A stretch of DNA of 63,447 nt from contig VXIS01000284.1 in the NCBI GenBank assembly GCA_008704415.1, positions 1 to 63,447 of the forward strand, written 5' to 3'. Every line of letters starts with the position of its first letter. The first letter of the stretch is position 1. The stretch comes from Sphaerosporella brunnea. Lineage: Eukaryota > Ascomycota > Pezizomycetes > Pezizales > Pyronemataceae. Made by a program: the position numbers and the translations under genes. Positions 1-11,800 of the stretch are shown here, one piece after another. The notes beneath the pieces were generated by a model. The model saw only the letters and a list, made by a program, of their open reading frames with translations, did no database searches and was not told the DNA's origin.

Positions 1-1867
1 CTCTGGGAGATCATCACACCAACATCACACACCACTCACACCAAGCCGGCTTTGGCCTCTCCACACTCTGTCAAACACCGACGGTCCTTCAAGTCAACCC
101 CTATAGGAACTCTAGCTCCACTGCGCCGTATCGGGCATAACTCCTGGTGATTCAGCTACCCTATCCCTGATCATCCGTCTCGCACCAGCTAGACTCCGGC
201 TGCGAAAATATCGAGTCCACATTCTTTCAGCCGGCAACCATTCGTGCAAATGGATCCATTGCACAAGAATAGGTACAATATGAGTCATTATCAGCACCAC
301 ACATTCCTAAGGAAAGCGGCGTGAAAACGACATGAGCTCGAAGGTCTTCTCTATAAGGTCCACAGCCCGTTACCGAAGCACAAGAGTTGCAAGCGCCGCC
401 AACATGACGCATTATTTAGACTCCTAAACATCCTGGGCACCATACCCATGCGCCTACCTGTGTGTTGGATTATTACTTAGTTTAGCCGTCTTTCGCGACC
501 TGCTCCTGCACGGCGTCACAGCACCAAGTCACTGTCACATGGCGCCCGATGATGGTTGATCCGGGTCTCTGACCGATGACGGATGGCAGGGACAGATGTT
601 GTCACTAGCCGGGGTACATGAAGCCGAAAGGGGACCAAACTGTCACGCACCTGACAAGGGAAACATGGAGCCCGTTGAACGAGAAATGAGGCGTTTTTTT
701 TTACGCCTCGTCGCGTGGGATCGGTACAGATGATGAAACTAATGTATAAGCACAACGAATGCGTGAGTGTGGTCAGAAAAAAGGAGACAGGGGAGATGCA
801 GGAAGTATGAAAAAAAAAATCAGGAGTTTAAAGGAAGGGTATGGCACATACAACATTTTGCTGGCGGGATCACGTGACTACACTCCATCACTTTCTCCCT
901 CCTCTCTTAGACATAGAGTTCAGAATTGATTCGAAAGGCCAAATACTCGCGCAACTTAATGCAAAAAACGGAGAACGCGACCGAGCTTACCTGTGTCGTG
1001 ACGGTCAACAGGTTCTCACCGGTGAAGCCGTAGTTACCCAAGCGGATGACGACATCCGCCCTAATACAGACACAATTAGCAGCTGCATTCTCCATCACAG
1101 TGCGAATCGATGACTTCGATTTGACTGTGATCTTGCAACGGTGACCAGTCGCGTGTGCAACGGCTTAGAACATACACTTCCTAAAAATGTGTGCAATGCA
1201 TTTCTTACCTACCCTAAAGGCGGACGGTCAGGCCATACCTTCCGAGCAGCTCTGACTCACTCATGGGTATAGCCCTCTAGACAGATTCAGGTGATCAAAT
1301 AAAACGCAAAAGAATCAATCTCGTAAAGTGCCCGAGAGAATGCCTCCGCAAATTCGGAGAACGGAGGGGTAGTCGACAATAAAAAACAACCCAAGACGCC
1401 CAACTTGAGCGTCCGATCACATTCCACTCAGCCCCTTTCCTTCTTGTGCAATGTCTACGTGCTAAGCCAGGACCCGCTACACGCCCGCTGCTGCAGTTCC
1501 CTTCGCACACCCCGCGCACACAGGAAACGATAGTCAAGAAAGCTGATGGCTAGTCTCCCTCTCTCGACAACAAAGGCCTCTTGGATTGTGCTATTGAAAG
1601 GGAATTTCCAAGTCACGCCAATTACTAAAATAGGGAAAGCCTCTTATGTAATGGTGGGTGGGTCGGTGGGGGGGCTGTGCGCGCGGTCGGTATGGGGGGG
1701 GGATAACAAAGCTAGCTATGTCAGGAATCAACGGGGCAACGTCCAGCGGAGCCAAGAATTACCCCTCGCCTTGACCGTCAAGTAGAACCCTCAAAATTAG
1801 CCGTCAGACATCGGTACTCCTCACATGCCCCCCAGATCGACGCTCGCGCACTTCTGTTCCAATCTGG
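1..1867. other. Gene-free left flank of the GT-rich tract
   Basis: No gene, RNA or mobile element is recognisable here. Base composition is close to balanced, except that roughly the first 120 bases and the last 120 bases (about 1,741-1,860) lean towards C and A on the + strand. Line 1,801-1,860 has 26 C and 11 G. The open frames are short, lack codon character and match no family I know. The G+T-rich tract begins abruptly just after this stretch. Confidence 0.6.
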
Positions 1868-4800
1868 CACGGAGTAGGGTGCGGGGGGAGCGGTGTGTAG
1901 GATGTGGTTTCGGTTGAGGGGCTGTTGTGGGCGTGGGTTACTGTGGTGTTGGTGTCGTGGGCGTGCTGGTCCGGTGTGTAGTTTGGTGTTATGGGTTCGA
2001 GCAGGGTTCGGCGAGTGTTTGTGTAGGTAGTGCGTTTAGGGTTGCTACGGTTGCGTTGTTGGGTTCTGGGGTGGGACATCCGGGGGTGTCGAGTGAGTAG
2101 GCGAGGGTGCGTGTAGTTTTGTGTCTTGTGCGTGTTGGTGATCGCTAGTGGTGAAGAAGATGGGAGGGCGTTCTTGTGGCGTGTGTCGGGGCCGATTGTG
2201 GCCTGTTGGAGGGCGGAGGCATGGTGTGGGGAGTTGAGGAGCTCGGGAGGAGAGTGGTGGGGGTCTTGGTGTGTGAGCTGTGTGGGAGAGTAGATGTGGG
2301 GTCTCGTGAGGTGGAGAGATATTGGGGTGTGGGATTGTCGTGTTGTGAGGTATTACTGTCGGATAGGGAGAGTTTGTGTTTTTTGTACAGACTGGTTCGG
2401 CGCGTGAAGTGTGGAATTGCGTTCGGGGGCTGTTTTTGCGTGTGGGGTGCACTGGCTGTCGTGTTGGCCGTGATAGTGGGTTGTGTGACATTCTGCAGCG
2501 CGTGTGGTCTGACAAGGCGGTGCTCGTCGGTGGCCATTAGTCAGGCTCCGTGTGTCGGACACGATGGGTTAACTGGTGACCGAAGAGTGGGGGGTATTGT
2601 TTTGATAGTTTTATACGTGTTTGCCGGTGGGTACCCTGTCGAAGCCAGGCGTGTGTGTAGTATGACAATTGTGTACCGGTTCGGGGTTGTCGCGGGGAAA
2701 CGAGCTGGGGGTGGCTTTGTGGGGGTTGGTTTTAGGCCGACACATTCGTCGTGTTTGGTGTGTTTGTCTTGTTTGTTGTGCAGAGTTATCGGAGATGTGT
2801 CTTCGTGCGCGGGGAGTGTCTAGGAGCTAGTGAGTCGGGTATACTAATGGTGAGGCAGGTGAATAAGAGATATCAGTAGTGGAAGAAACGATAATGCCGT
2901 GTGTCGGTGTAGTTAAGAGTCGGCCGATTGGCGGGGCCTGAAGACTGTCGACGCCATTGAGGAACATCGGAATACTCATCACGGCATACGAAAACATTGT
3001 ACTGGCCACGGTGTGTTGGGGGGGGGCGGGGGTTATGTGGTGGGTTTGGCTACGTGTGAGAGTCGGTAAGACTCTAGAGTGGGTGAGGGTAGTACGCGCT
3101 TCTGGAATGAGCGAAAATGTAGGGTAGATGAGCCGCTCGTTTGGTGCTTGCTTGGGGGTATCTTGGCCCTTTCACGTGTGGCGATGGGGTATCGGTTATA
3201 CAGACGTGCGCCGTGGTTGGCTAAAGTCTTGGAACGGAAATCTGCATACCACCACGGGAGTACGGAATATAGGGTGTGACCCAGTGGAGGAGTTGTTGTC
3301 CGTGACCTGGAGGGTGTGTTCTGTGGTCGGGGGGTGGGTTCAGATGGGGCCCTCTGAAGGTGGGGGCGTGCTTGTACCAGCGAATAGGTAGAATCGGAAA
3401 GTTTGTTTGGTGGGAGTGTGGGTTCCGGGGGGAGAGTATTCCGTGCTGGGGTTGTGGTCGTTGTTCCGGTGAAGTCTTGTGTCTTTGACTTGTTTTTAAC
3501 TACATTATGCTAGGGTCAGTGGTACCGTGTGATGAGTTGGAGTCTGGGGGCTATTCCTGTCCGTACTGGGAGGGACCAAGGGAGCCGGTGGTACACGTGG
3601 AGAGTTTGACGTGCGGGGTCTCAGTTCTGTAATTGTTTGTGAGGTGGTTCGTGTGGAAGGGCAGTTATAGGTGCCGGAGGCGCTGTGCGCCATGCGGGTG
3701 ACTGCTTTCGTTGGGGCCGTCGGGGGGCAGGTGGTTGGGGCAAAGTATCGAGATGGCCGTGTGCTGGGTGGATGATGGTTGTGGGGGGGGGGGGGCCGGG
3801 GAATACACCTCTTGTGTGTCCTGGTGCTGGTGTAGGAGATGGGTGCTGTGTAGCCGGTGGTCAGGGCGCGTTCGGTGTGATACGGGAGAAGGGGCTTTCA
3901 TTGTGCTCTTGGCTGGTGAGTGTGTGGTTGTGAGGGGGGTTCGGCGGGAGATGGGTTCGGTTTTGCCTGTTGAATCTTGTTCTTGGGGGTGTTGGGGGGG
4001 GGTGTAGGCGGTGGTGGTGTTGGTTCTATGGGATCAGAATAGCGTCCGATCCAGTAGTGACGAGGGGCAAAATATATAGTTATTATTGCGAGCTGGAGGA
4101 GTTGCAGGCGTGAGGGTGGGTGGGGGTGTTGGGGGGGTGGGGGTGTGGGCCGGCGGGGGGGGTGGTGGTGGGTCCGTCCTAGTGGTGGGTGAGGGGCGAA
4201 GACAGCTTTCGCGGATCTCGAGATGGATAGGCTGTTGCGCGCGGTGTGGGTGGTCGGTAGGGGGTGATGGTCTTTGGGCCGTGAGTTGGTCTTTGTGTGT
4301 AGCGTGAAGCGTTCTTGTCCTGTGTTTTTGAGGGTGTGGGATGATGGATATTGAGAGGGGAAGTGTGTTTACATGTTGGTCGTGCGCGATGTGAGATGAT
4401 CGGGTTAGTTGTGTGTTTGTTTGGTTGTTGGTGGGGGGTGTGGTTCATTTGTGGTTTTGTAGGTGTGTGTGAGTGATGGAGATGGAGCAAGAGGAGACGG
4501 ATAGGGTGTTGGGCTTTGGGTGTGCAGCTTGAGATCTGGGGATGACAGCTGGGGTTTTAAGACATAGTGGGGGTATGAGCGAACGCTGCTTCGGTGTGGT
4601 AGGGAACATCACCAGCCTTCGCTTGTGTGGGCGAACGAATATGGGGGGTCTGGCCGGTGTGTTGCAGGGTGGGTGGGGGCGCATAGGTTTTCGCTTTGTG
4701 CAGGATACAGTGCAAGGGAAATCGTCCGGGAGTCACTCTTGGGTGTTGTTGTCCATGGGAGTGTGTCCGGTTTTGGAAGATAAAGAGGAAGGATGCCTGT

Positions 4801-7800
4801 GCAAAAGGGTCGGGGGTGGAGGGGTAGGGGTGTTGGGGTAGATTTAGTGGTTTGGATTAGGGGGTCGGGGATTTGCTTGGTCTGCGGGTGGGTCGTGAGC
4901 GGGTAGTGCTGGTGTGAGGGGTAGAGTGGGTTGCCGGTGGTCGGCCTGTCTCCTGATACCGGGGTGGGGGGGGGTGCGTGGGCGGTTTTGAAGGTGGGAA
5001 GTGATTTTTTTGTGGCTGGTTCACGAAGCGGTGTGCAAGGGGGCCATGGTTGGGCGATTAGTGATGGTGCAGGGATGGGGTGGTGTTCGTTGGGCATGGG
5101 GGTTGGGGCGAGTGATGTGCTGTTTTTGGGATGCGGCGGGCTGTGTGTGGGGCGAGGATGGGGAAATAAAATGATGGGGGGATACATGCTTGGGTGTGGT
5201 TGTGCCGGAGGATCCGGATACATGGCTGTCGTGCGTGGGAGGGTAGCGGTTGTTGCGTATGGGGTGGCTGGGTGTTGTGGGGTGCTCTAGATTAATGGTG
5301 GTAGGGTTGCTGCCATTGCCAGTACCGCGCTTCTGCACCAGGGGCCTTTGGAGTTACGTCGGGATGGGACTCCTGGGTCCACCACAGTTTCAGTCTGTGT
5401 CTGCGTCCCGGGTTTGGTCAGGAGGTGGCTGGGCAGTCGTCCTCAACGAGCCCCTCTTCCGGGATGCGGTGCGATGCGGTCATCCACCTCGTGAGCCATT
5501 GGGGGGGTTGGGCTAGGGGATAGAGCTGCGTGCAGGGGCATAACACGGGTCGACGGTGTGTCGAGGGAGGGACTCAGTGGCGACGCTCTCCGTGCTTAGG
5601 TGGCGACGCGCCCGCCTGGGGGCAGCCGTCCCCAGGACGCACGGCTGCGTGATAGGGGATGTGATGGCAAGGGGCGTGTACAGCTTGTGCGCGAGGCGTT
5701 TCATATCGCGGGAGGTGTGCTAGTTGGGGGGTCCATGCGTGGGCTAGACGTATGATTGGGTTTTTGCGGTACATAGGTGGGATTGTGTCTGGTGGCTTGT
5801 ATTACCGTTCTGCAGTCTTTCGCGGTGTATATGCCGCTCTGTCATCCTTGTGTGGCTGCGGTGTGCGGTGGCGGCCGGGTGGTGTTGGGTGGAACTGGTC
5901 CAGGGTGTATATGTTCTTCGTCAAGGATCTTGGAGCCGTCGGTGAGAAGGATCCGAGTTCACCCGGTTCCGGGGGGTGGGGTGTTATGTATCAGCGTGGC
6001 GCTGATTCCACATGCGTTAGCATGGCGTTTTTATTGTGGGGGCACGAGTTCTTGTCTAGTGGAGCAAGGACGAGTGCGTGAGGGTGGTGGGGGCCCGGGC
6101 CGGGCTGGTGATTGCAGTGCAGACACGTGTGGCTGTGGTTTGATCATAGTCGTTTGGCCCGGGGTAATCGGAGGCGCAGGGTTTCCTGGGCGGGCGACGG
6201 GGATCGCGTGGTAGGCTCTTCCGTGACGTACATTAGCGGCTCAGGTTATGAGTGTGTGAGTGGTTGGTCGGCTGCGTCGGTGGGGTGCGGTGGCATACTA
6301 GACGATCTGTTGGGGCTGTTCCTGGGGTGGCCGCGTGCGTCCGGCGAGGGTCAATGGAGGGCATGTGATCGTCTTCGTGTCTTGGGGGTAGGGGGGCCAC
6401 CTTGTGGATGTTTTAGAACCGCCGGCCGTCTTGAGGCCGGTGCACGTATCTATATAGTGAGTGTAGTTCGGTCGTACCCTTAATTCTTTACAGTGACTGG
6501 AAAGACCATCACCCTTGAGTGGAGTCGTCCGATACATCCGATAATGTCATAGAACAAGATTCAAGCAAAGGGTAGTGGAGTGGTGTCAAGCGGAGGCGTT
6601 TGGATTGGGAGGTGGGGGTGGACCGCGAGCCCGGTGTCGTGCGTGTAGCTGACAGACGTTGGGTGCCATGTGGGGGACATAGAGGGGAGGCGGCTCGAGT
6701 CGTGTCGGGGTCGCACTTGTGCCGTTTGCGTTCTGTCCAGGTCAATAGGACTGGTTTGAGCCGTGTGGCAGATGTGCCGTGCGGTATCACTCGTCTTCGG
6801 GGTGGCGGGTGGGTTTGTCTGAGGTTCGCGTGCGTGGGTATTGTTGCCGATCGGTACACGGGGAAGGGTCATGGAGTCCCACAGGCGTGTGGTCTCAGTG
6901 TGGTGTCGCTTGGGTGAAGCATCTGCGTTGGGTTCCTCCGTCTCCGTGTGGCACAAGTAGTATTGGTTTTTGTGTGCGGGGTGCGGGTGTGGTGGGGGGA
7001 AGGGGAATGGCTGATGAAATTTGATGATTTTTTTGTGTTGTATAACGGTGTTGGGATTGAGATGGTGTTTGTTTCGTTTTGTTCTCATGGTGGTTTCGGT
7101 TGGGGTGTTGTGGTTGGGCGTGTGTGTGCGTTTCGGTGGATGGTGGTTGGGTGTGTGTTACTGACTGGTTTTTGGTGCACGTGTGTGAGGGGTGCGATGG
7201 TTGTTCGCTTAGGGGCGTTGATAGTACATGGGTCGTGGGTTATATCTGGGTGATATGTGTGACCGTGGGTGCAATGGTGCTGCTGCGATCTGGTGTCGCG
7301 GACGTCGTGAACGGCAGGTCCGTGTCTGTTTGTGGGTGGTGTTGTGCGGAGGGTGGGAGCCGGTAGAGGGACGTTATAGGTCCCTTGTTGACCAAAGGGC
7401 GATGTGTTGTGGTGTCCCGGCGCAGGAGGTAGATTGTCTCGGACTAGCCGTGGTGGTTGTTGTTGGTATGGTGGGTGGGCAAGGCGGCTGGTATAGGAGA
7501 CTCCAATGGGGTTGGGTGCGCAGGGGCTGGTGGGCGGATCGTATGGCGGGGTGTGGAGGTTCTGGCGTAGGTGGCCCTCGGTGTAGTCTGGTCAACATCC
7601 GTGAAGGCTTGCTGTTGTCTCGGGGTGATCTCGGTCTTTTGCCCGGCCCGTGAGACTCGTTGTAATGCTGGACGGTAGCTGGGAGGATTGCGTTGGGTGC
7701 CCATGGCTAGATTGGAGAGCATGCGAGGTGTGTGGTCATCGCTTTCTGCATATTTTTGGTCCCTCTCAGGATGGTTCTTTTCGGTGTTGCGAGGGCATGT

Positions 7801-10800
7801 GGTGTCACCAAATCCATTCGAGAAGCATACGTTAATGGGGCCGGCCCCTGTCTCAGGGCGCGTGAGTGGCGCTTGCCTCGGTCCAGCCTGATGCCGCGTG
7901 ACATCAGCTGGGGGCGGTGCTCGTGGTCGTGTGGCGTGCCCACTACACTCGGCGGCGGTGCGCACTCGCCAGCCTACTCCAAATGGACTGGAGGCGCTGG
8001 TGGGGGGCAAGCGGGTGGATGGGGGGGGCGACGTTGCGTCTTTTCTTCCGAGATCGGGCCCCCGTCATTGTCGCGTGCGGTGGGGGGGATGTGTGGTGTG
8101 AGTTGACCGGTATTCACGGGCGTTTAGTTGGACGGGGCGGGACGAGGACGGGGGGGGGGTCCTTGATTTTGTGCTGCCGCAGACCCGTGACGCGGGTGTG
8201 TGTGTGTGGTTGGCTGGTGAGGGGCGAGCGCACGTAGCTCAGGGGCTGGGATAGGCGTGGTGGGTGGTCCACCGGTCTCTGGGGACTACTGCCCACGTAA
8301 TCCGACAGTTGGGGGTGGACGCTGGTGCAGGGGTGTGGTGGGGCTGGTTGCGCTGGGTGTGGGGGGGGCTGCGGTAGAGGTTATAGCGATTGGGGCGTGT
8401 CCGGGCGGAGTCAGGTGCGTGTTGTGATCTGGGTCTCTGTGGTGGTAGGGGGGGTAAGTCGGTCTCCGTCGACTCCGGGGGGGACGGGTGTGTGGGTATG
8501 TGTTTGGTCCGCGCGACAGGTATGAGCGCTCAATAGCGCGGCGCGAGGTGTTTATATGGTATGGCCCGATGTTACCGGTCGTTGGTACCATCCATCGTCC
8601 GCCGGCAGCCGGCCGGTGCGTGGTGCAGCCGGCAGATAGGGTCGTTCGGGCATGGTGCGGTGGCGTGTCTCCGTGGCACTAAGTTAACGCGGGGGTGGGG
8701 TGGTGACGCGTCCGTGCCGAGACGGGTTTCAGTGGGTGGGGGTGTTGGACTTGTGCGCATAAGGTCTGTGGGGGTAGGTGATTGAGTGGGCTCCCCTCGG
8801 TTGGCCGGTTTGTGGCGTAAGCATAGTGCTGGGTGTCTGGAACCACCCGTGTCCCGTGTTGGTGGGTGGCCGGGGTGTGGCGGGGGAGTTGTTCTGGAGG
8901 CACGGATGGGCCCCGTGGTCCCGTGTCACCAATGCCGGGTTGGCGGTGTGTGTGAGGGGGTTTTGGTTCTGGTGAGGTGAGAGGGTGTATGGTCTAGAGC
9001 GCTGTGGGGAAGGGATCTTGCTGGAGTGGCTGGGGAGGTGGGACGTCTGGTTTCGTTGTAGGGGATTGGGTGCCGTGTGGTGGGGTGGGGTTGTAGGATA
9101 GGTGGGGGGTCGTTGTTGTGTGATGGGGTGTAGGGGGGGCCGCTTCTTGCGGGTGGCGAGTGCTTGTACAGGGCTGATGGTCTGGTTGGTGTGCATAGTG
9201 GGTAGTGGTATTAGTTTCGGGTGGTTCCTGCGGTGATTGCGTGTTGTTGGTGGATTGGTCGTCAGTGAAAGTTGGTGAGGATGGTGAGGGCGTGTGGGCA
9301 GGCTGTTCTTGTGGGTTGTCTCGAGAGATAGGGTGTGGTAAGGTGTGGACAGGGCTCACGAGGGAGGTCGCCGGGTTGGGGAGCTCGGGGCGTGTTTGTG
9401 CGATTGACAGTCTGTTTGTGGCTGGATGCAGTTGGCCGCCAGGACCCGCGGAGGAGGATCGCCTTGGCGTGTATGCCCTGTAGGGTGGGGAGTTATATCG
9501 AGATTAGGTGTATCATGGGTGTGCGTCTTTTAGTCGTACTAGCGGTCAGTTTCGTAGGTGATTGGGATTGGGCAGGCGCGTGGCTAGTGGGTGTGGTCAA
9601 CTGAGTTTCGATGTGGCGGCCAGGTACCGTGTCTCAGAAGGTGGAAGGCTTGTGTGTGCTGGAGATGGCTCTGTATAGAGGGGTGGAGAGATGTGCGTGG
9701 GTGACCCGCAGAGGGCGGTTGGGTTAGTGGGGCCCTAGTGTGTGTTAGTGTCAACACATAGGTCTCCGTTTTCGTTGGTGTGGCGTCGGGGGGTCGTGCT
9801 GGTGTGCGAATAGTATTGTGGGGCAGTCTTTCCGCGAGATTGAACTTATACGTGGTGTTGTTGGTGGGGGGTGGTGGTTTGTTGTGTCACTATATGTGTC
9901 ATTGGTCCCGCAGTGCGCGGCAGTTTATCGCTGGTTATTGGAGGTAGAAGAAGCTTTTTTAGGTCGGTTATAGTCAATCTGGATGATGCGGGCTTGGTTG
10001 GCAATCGGTGAATATCGGGTGGGCAGAGGGGTTGAGGGCGGGTAGTGTGGGTAAGCTGTGGCCAGTGCGCGTGTGATGAGGTCATGCGTCGGTTGTTAGG
10101 ATGTTGAACAGGCGTACTGGTGGACCAGTTGTTTCTGTGTGTTCACGGTGGGTGGTATCCTGTGGATGTCGGGGCCTACGTGATATACGCTGAGGCGGGG
10201 TTGGTGGGTAGCTAGAAGATGGGGGGGTGTGGTTTGTGGTGTGTGGCGATCGTGGGTGGCCCCACGGTGATAATGGTTCGGGGTCGTGTGGGTGTGTGCC
10301 TTTGGGGCAGTGGCGTCTGGGGTTGTAGGTGTTGTTGCCGGTGTGTTTGAGCTTTACATGAGATTGAGTCTGGGCATCCGCTGAAGACGATGCTTGGGTC
10401 GTTGGCCAGACGGGTTGTTGCGGAATTGCGTGCGGAGGGGCGACGTCGGCGTGTTTCATGGCCTATGTCGCGGTTGGGCAGGTGTGTCTAAGACATAGGT
10501 CTTCTGTGTTTGGACGGGTTGCGTGTTTTGGGGGTGGACGAGCTTTGGACGGTCGTTGCGGTGAGTAAAATATGTTGGGTTTATGTTTGTATTTTTTGTG
10601 CCAAGCGTGGGTGCAGTTGGAGTGGTTACAAGCCATTGTTTCACAATCGGCACAGGGCGGTCTGGGGTGGTATTGGTAGCAACGGTAGGACTACAAATAG
10701 GCCGGATCCAGGGCTCATATGCTGGGTCTTTTAGTGGTTGTGGAATGGGGTGGCGTGGGGCCGGATGATTGGTTGATTATTGGACGTTGTGTGACTCATC

Positions 10801-11800
10801 CATGTGCAATACCCGTTGCTCAGGGCTCAATGATGGGCTCCTTCTTCAAGTGAACCTCCCATAGCTCCGCCGCCATTCTGCTCGCCCACCAGCTGCACCA
10901 GGCTCTCCCAAGTCCAAAAAACTCATGGTCCCGAAACTCAAGGCGCGGGGTGAGGCGGTACAGGACTGGCTTGTCTGTGATGAGACTAGGGAGCAGCCCC
11001 GGTCCACTCATCGTGCGGGTCGGCACGCGGGTCAGAGGTGTCTTGCTCACGTGTAGTGGGTGTGCAGGGCGGGGGGGTGGGGCCGATTGGCCCTCAAGTG
11101 CCATCCCACATGATCCTCTCGCCGCTCTTGTCGGGGTGAGCGGGGGGGGGGGGTGGGGGGGTGGTGCGTGGGGGGCGGATCTTTGTACAGTGAGGCTGAC
11201 CTGTCGCTAGGGCCGTGCCCGTGGGCCTTCGGTGGGTGTGAGGTGTCAGCGCGGGGTTATGGGGCGGGCGCGCGGGGGCCGCGGTGGCAGGAAGTGGACG
11301 TCAGCGCCTTGGTGTGTTACAGGGTTGGCCAGGTGGGCACTGGGTCCATGGCCGTGTGGCGTGGGGGCGCTAGGGTGGGCGTTCGGGGCAGGGTATGTCT
11401 GGTGTGTACGACGCCAGGCGCGTCGCGTCTGTGTTTCGTCGGTGTCGTGGCGGTTCTGTGTGGCGTCCGGTCGCTTTGGGAGGAGCGGTTTTGGGCCACC
11501 AGGTGTGGCCGTTCGGTGTCCTCGTGGTGCGGTGCGGCCGGGAATAGGGCAGAGACGGCCTTCGGGGTGTTGCGGGGGTCTGGGGCGATGCGCATGGATG
11601 CTGTGGTCGTGTTGTGTTTTTAAGGTGCTTTCGTGGCTGCCGATGGTTCGTCGTGGCGGTGACAGAGGGTTTGGTTTTGGGGGCCTGAGGGGGGGGGGGG
11701 GCGCGGATTGGGATATTCTAGTTGTAACGTGGTGTGTGCGGGTTTGGTGTGAGTGCAGATGGAGGCTGCGGGGAGTTGTGTTGGGGGATATATATACAAG
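1868..11800 (+). other. About 10-kb G+T-rich, strand-asymmetric tract without genes
   Basis: The + strand is strongly depleted of C and A. In six 60-base lines (starting at 1981, 2221, 4141, 7081, 9061 and 11401) I counted 184 G, 108 T, 40 C and 28 A out of 360, which is 81% G+T. There is no tandem unit; the sequence reads as irregular G/T-rich text with many G-runs, for example near 3,783, 4,110-4,175, 8,147 and 11,141-11,175. Short islands of ordinary or opposite composition interrupt it at about 2,820-3,270, 5,320-5,700, 6,480-6,750, 7,650-7,950 and 10,810-10,960. Minus-strand frames stay open simply because T, needed for every stop codon, is rare there; their Pro/Thr/His/Ser-rich translations are not proteins. 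GC content is high, so this is not the AT-rich product expected of RIP. Function unknown. Confidence 0.85.

Noticed and set aside
2045..2515. Long minus-strand Pro/Thr/His-rich frames inside the G+T-rich tract
   Set aside because: The minus strand there is C+A-rich, so stop codons (which need T) are rare. Overlapping frames are all open with the same composition and none shows a domain.
1868..11800. RIP-mutated transposon as the explanation of the tract
   Set aside because: RIP would give AT-rich DNA with both strands affected. This tract is GC-rich and biased on one strand, and no transposase or reverse transcriptase remnant is seen.
1868..11800. Telomeric or subtelomeric repeat
   Set aside because: No TTAGGG arrays. 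At a left chromosome end the + strand would be C-rich, which is the opposite of what is seen.
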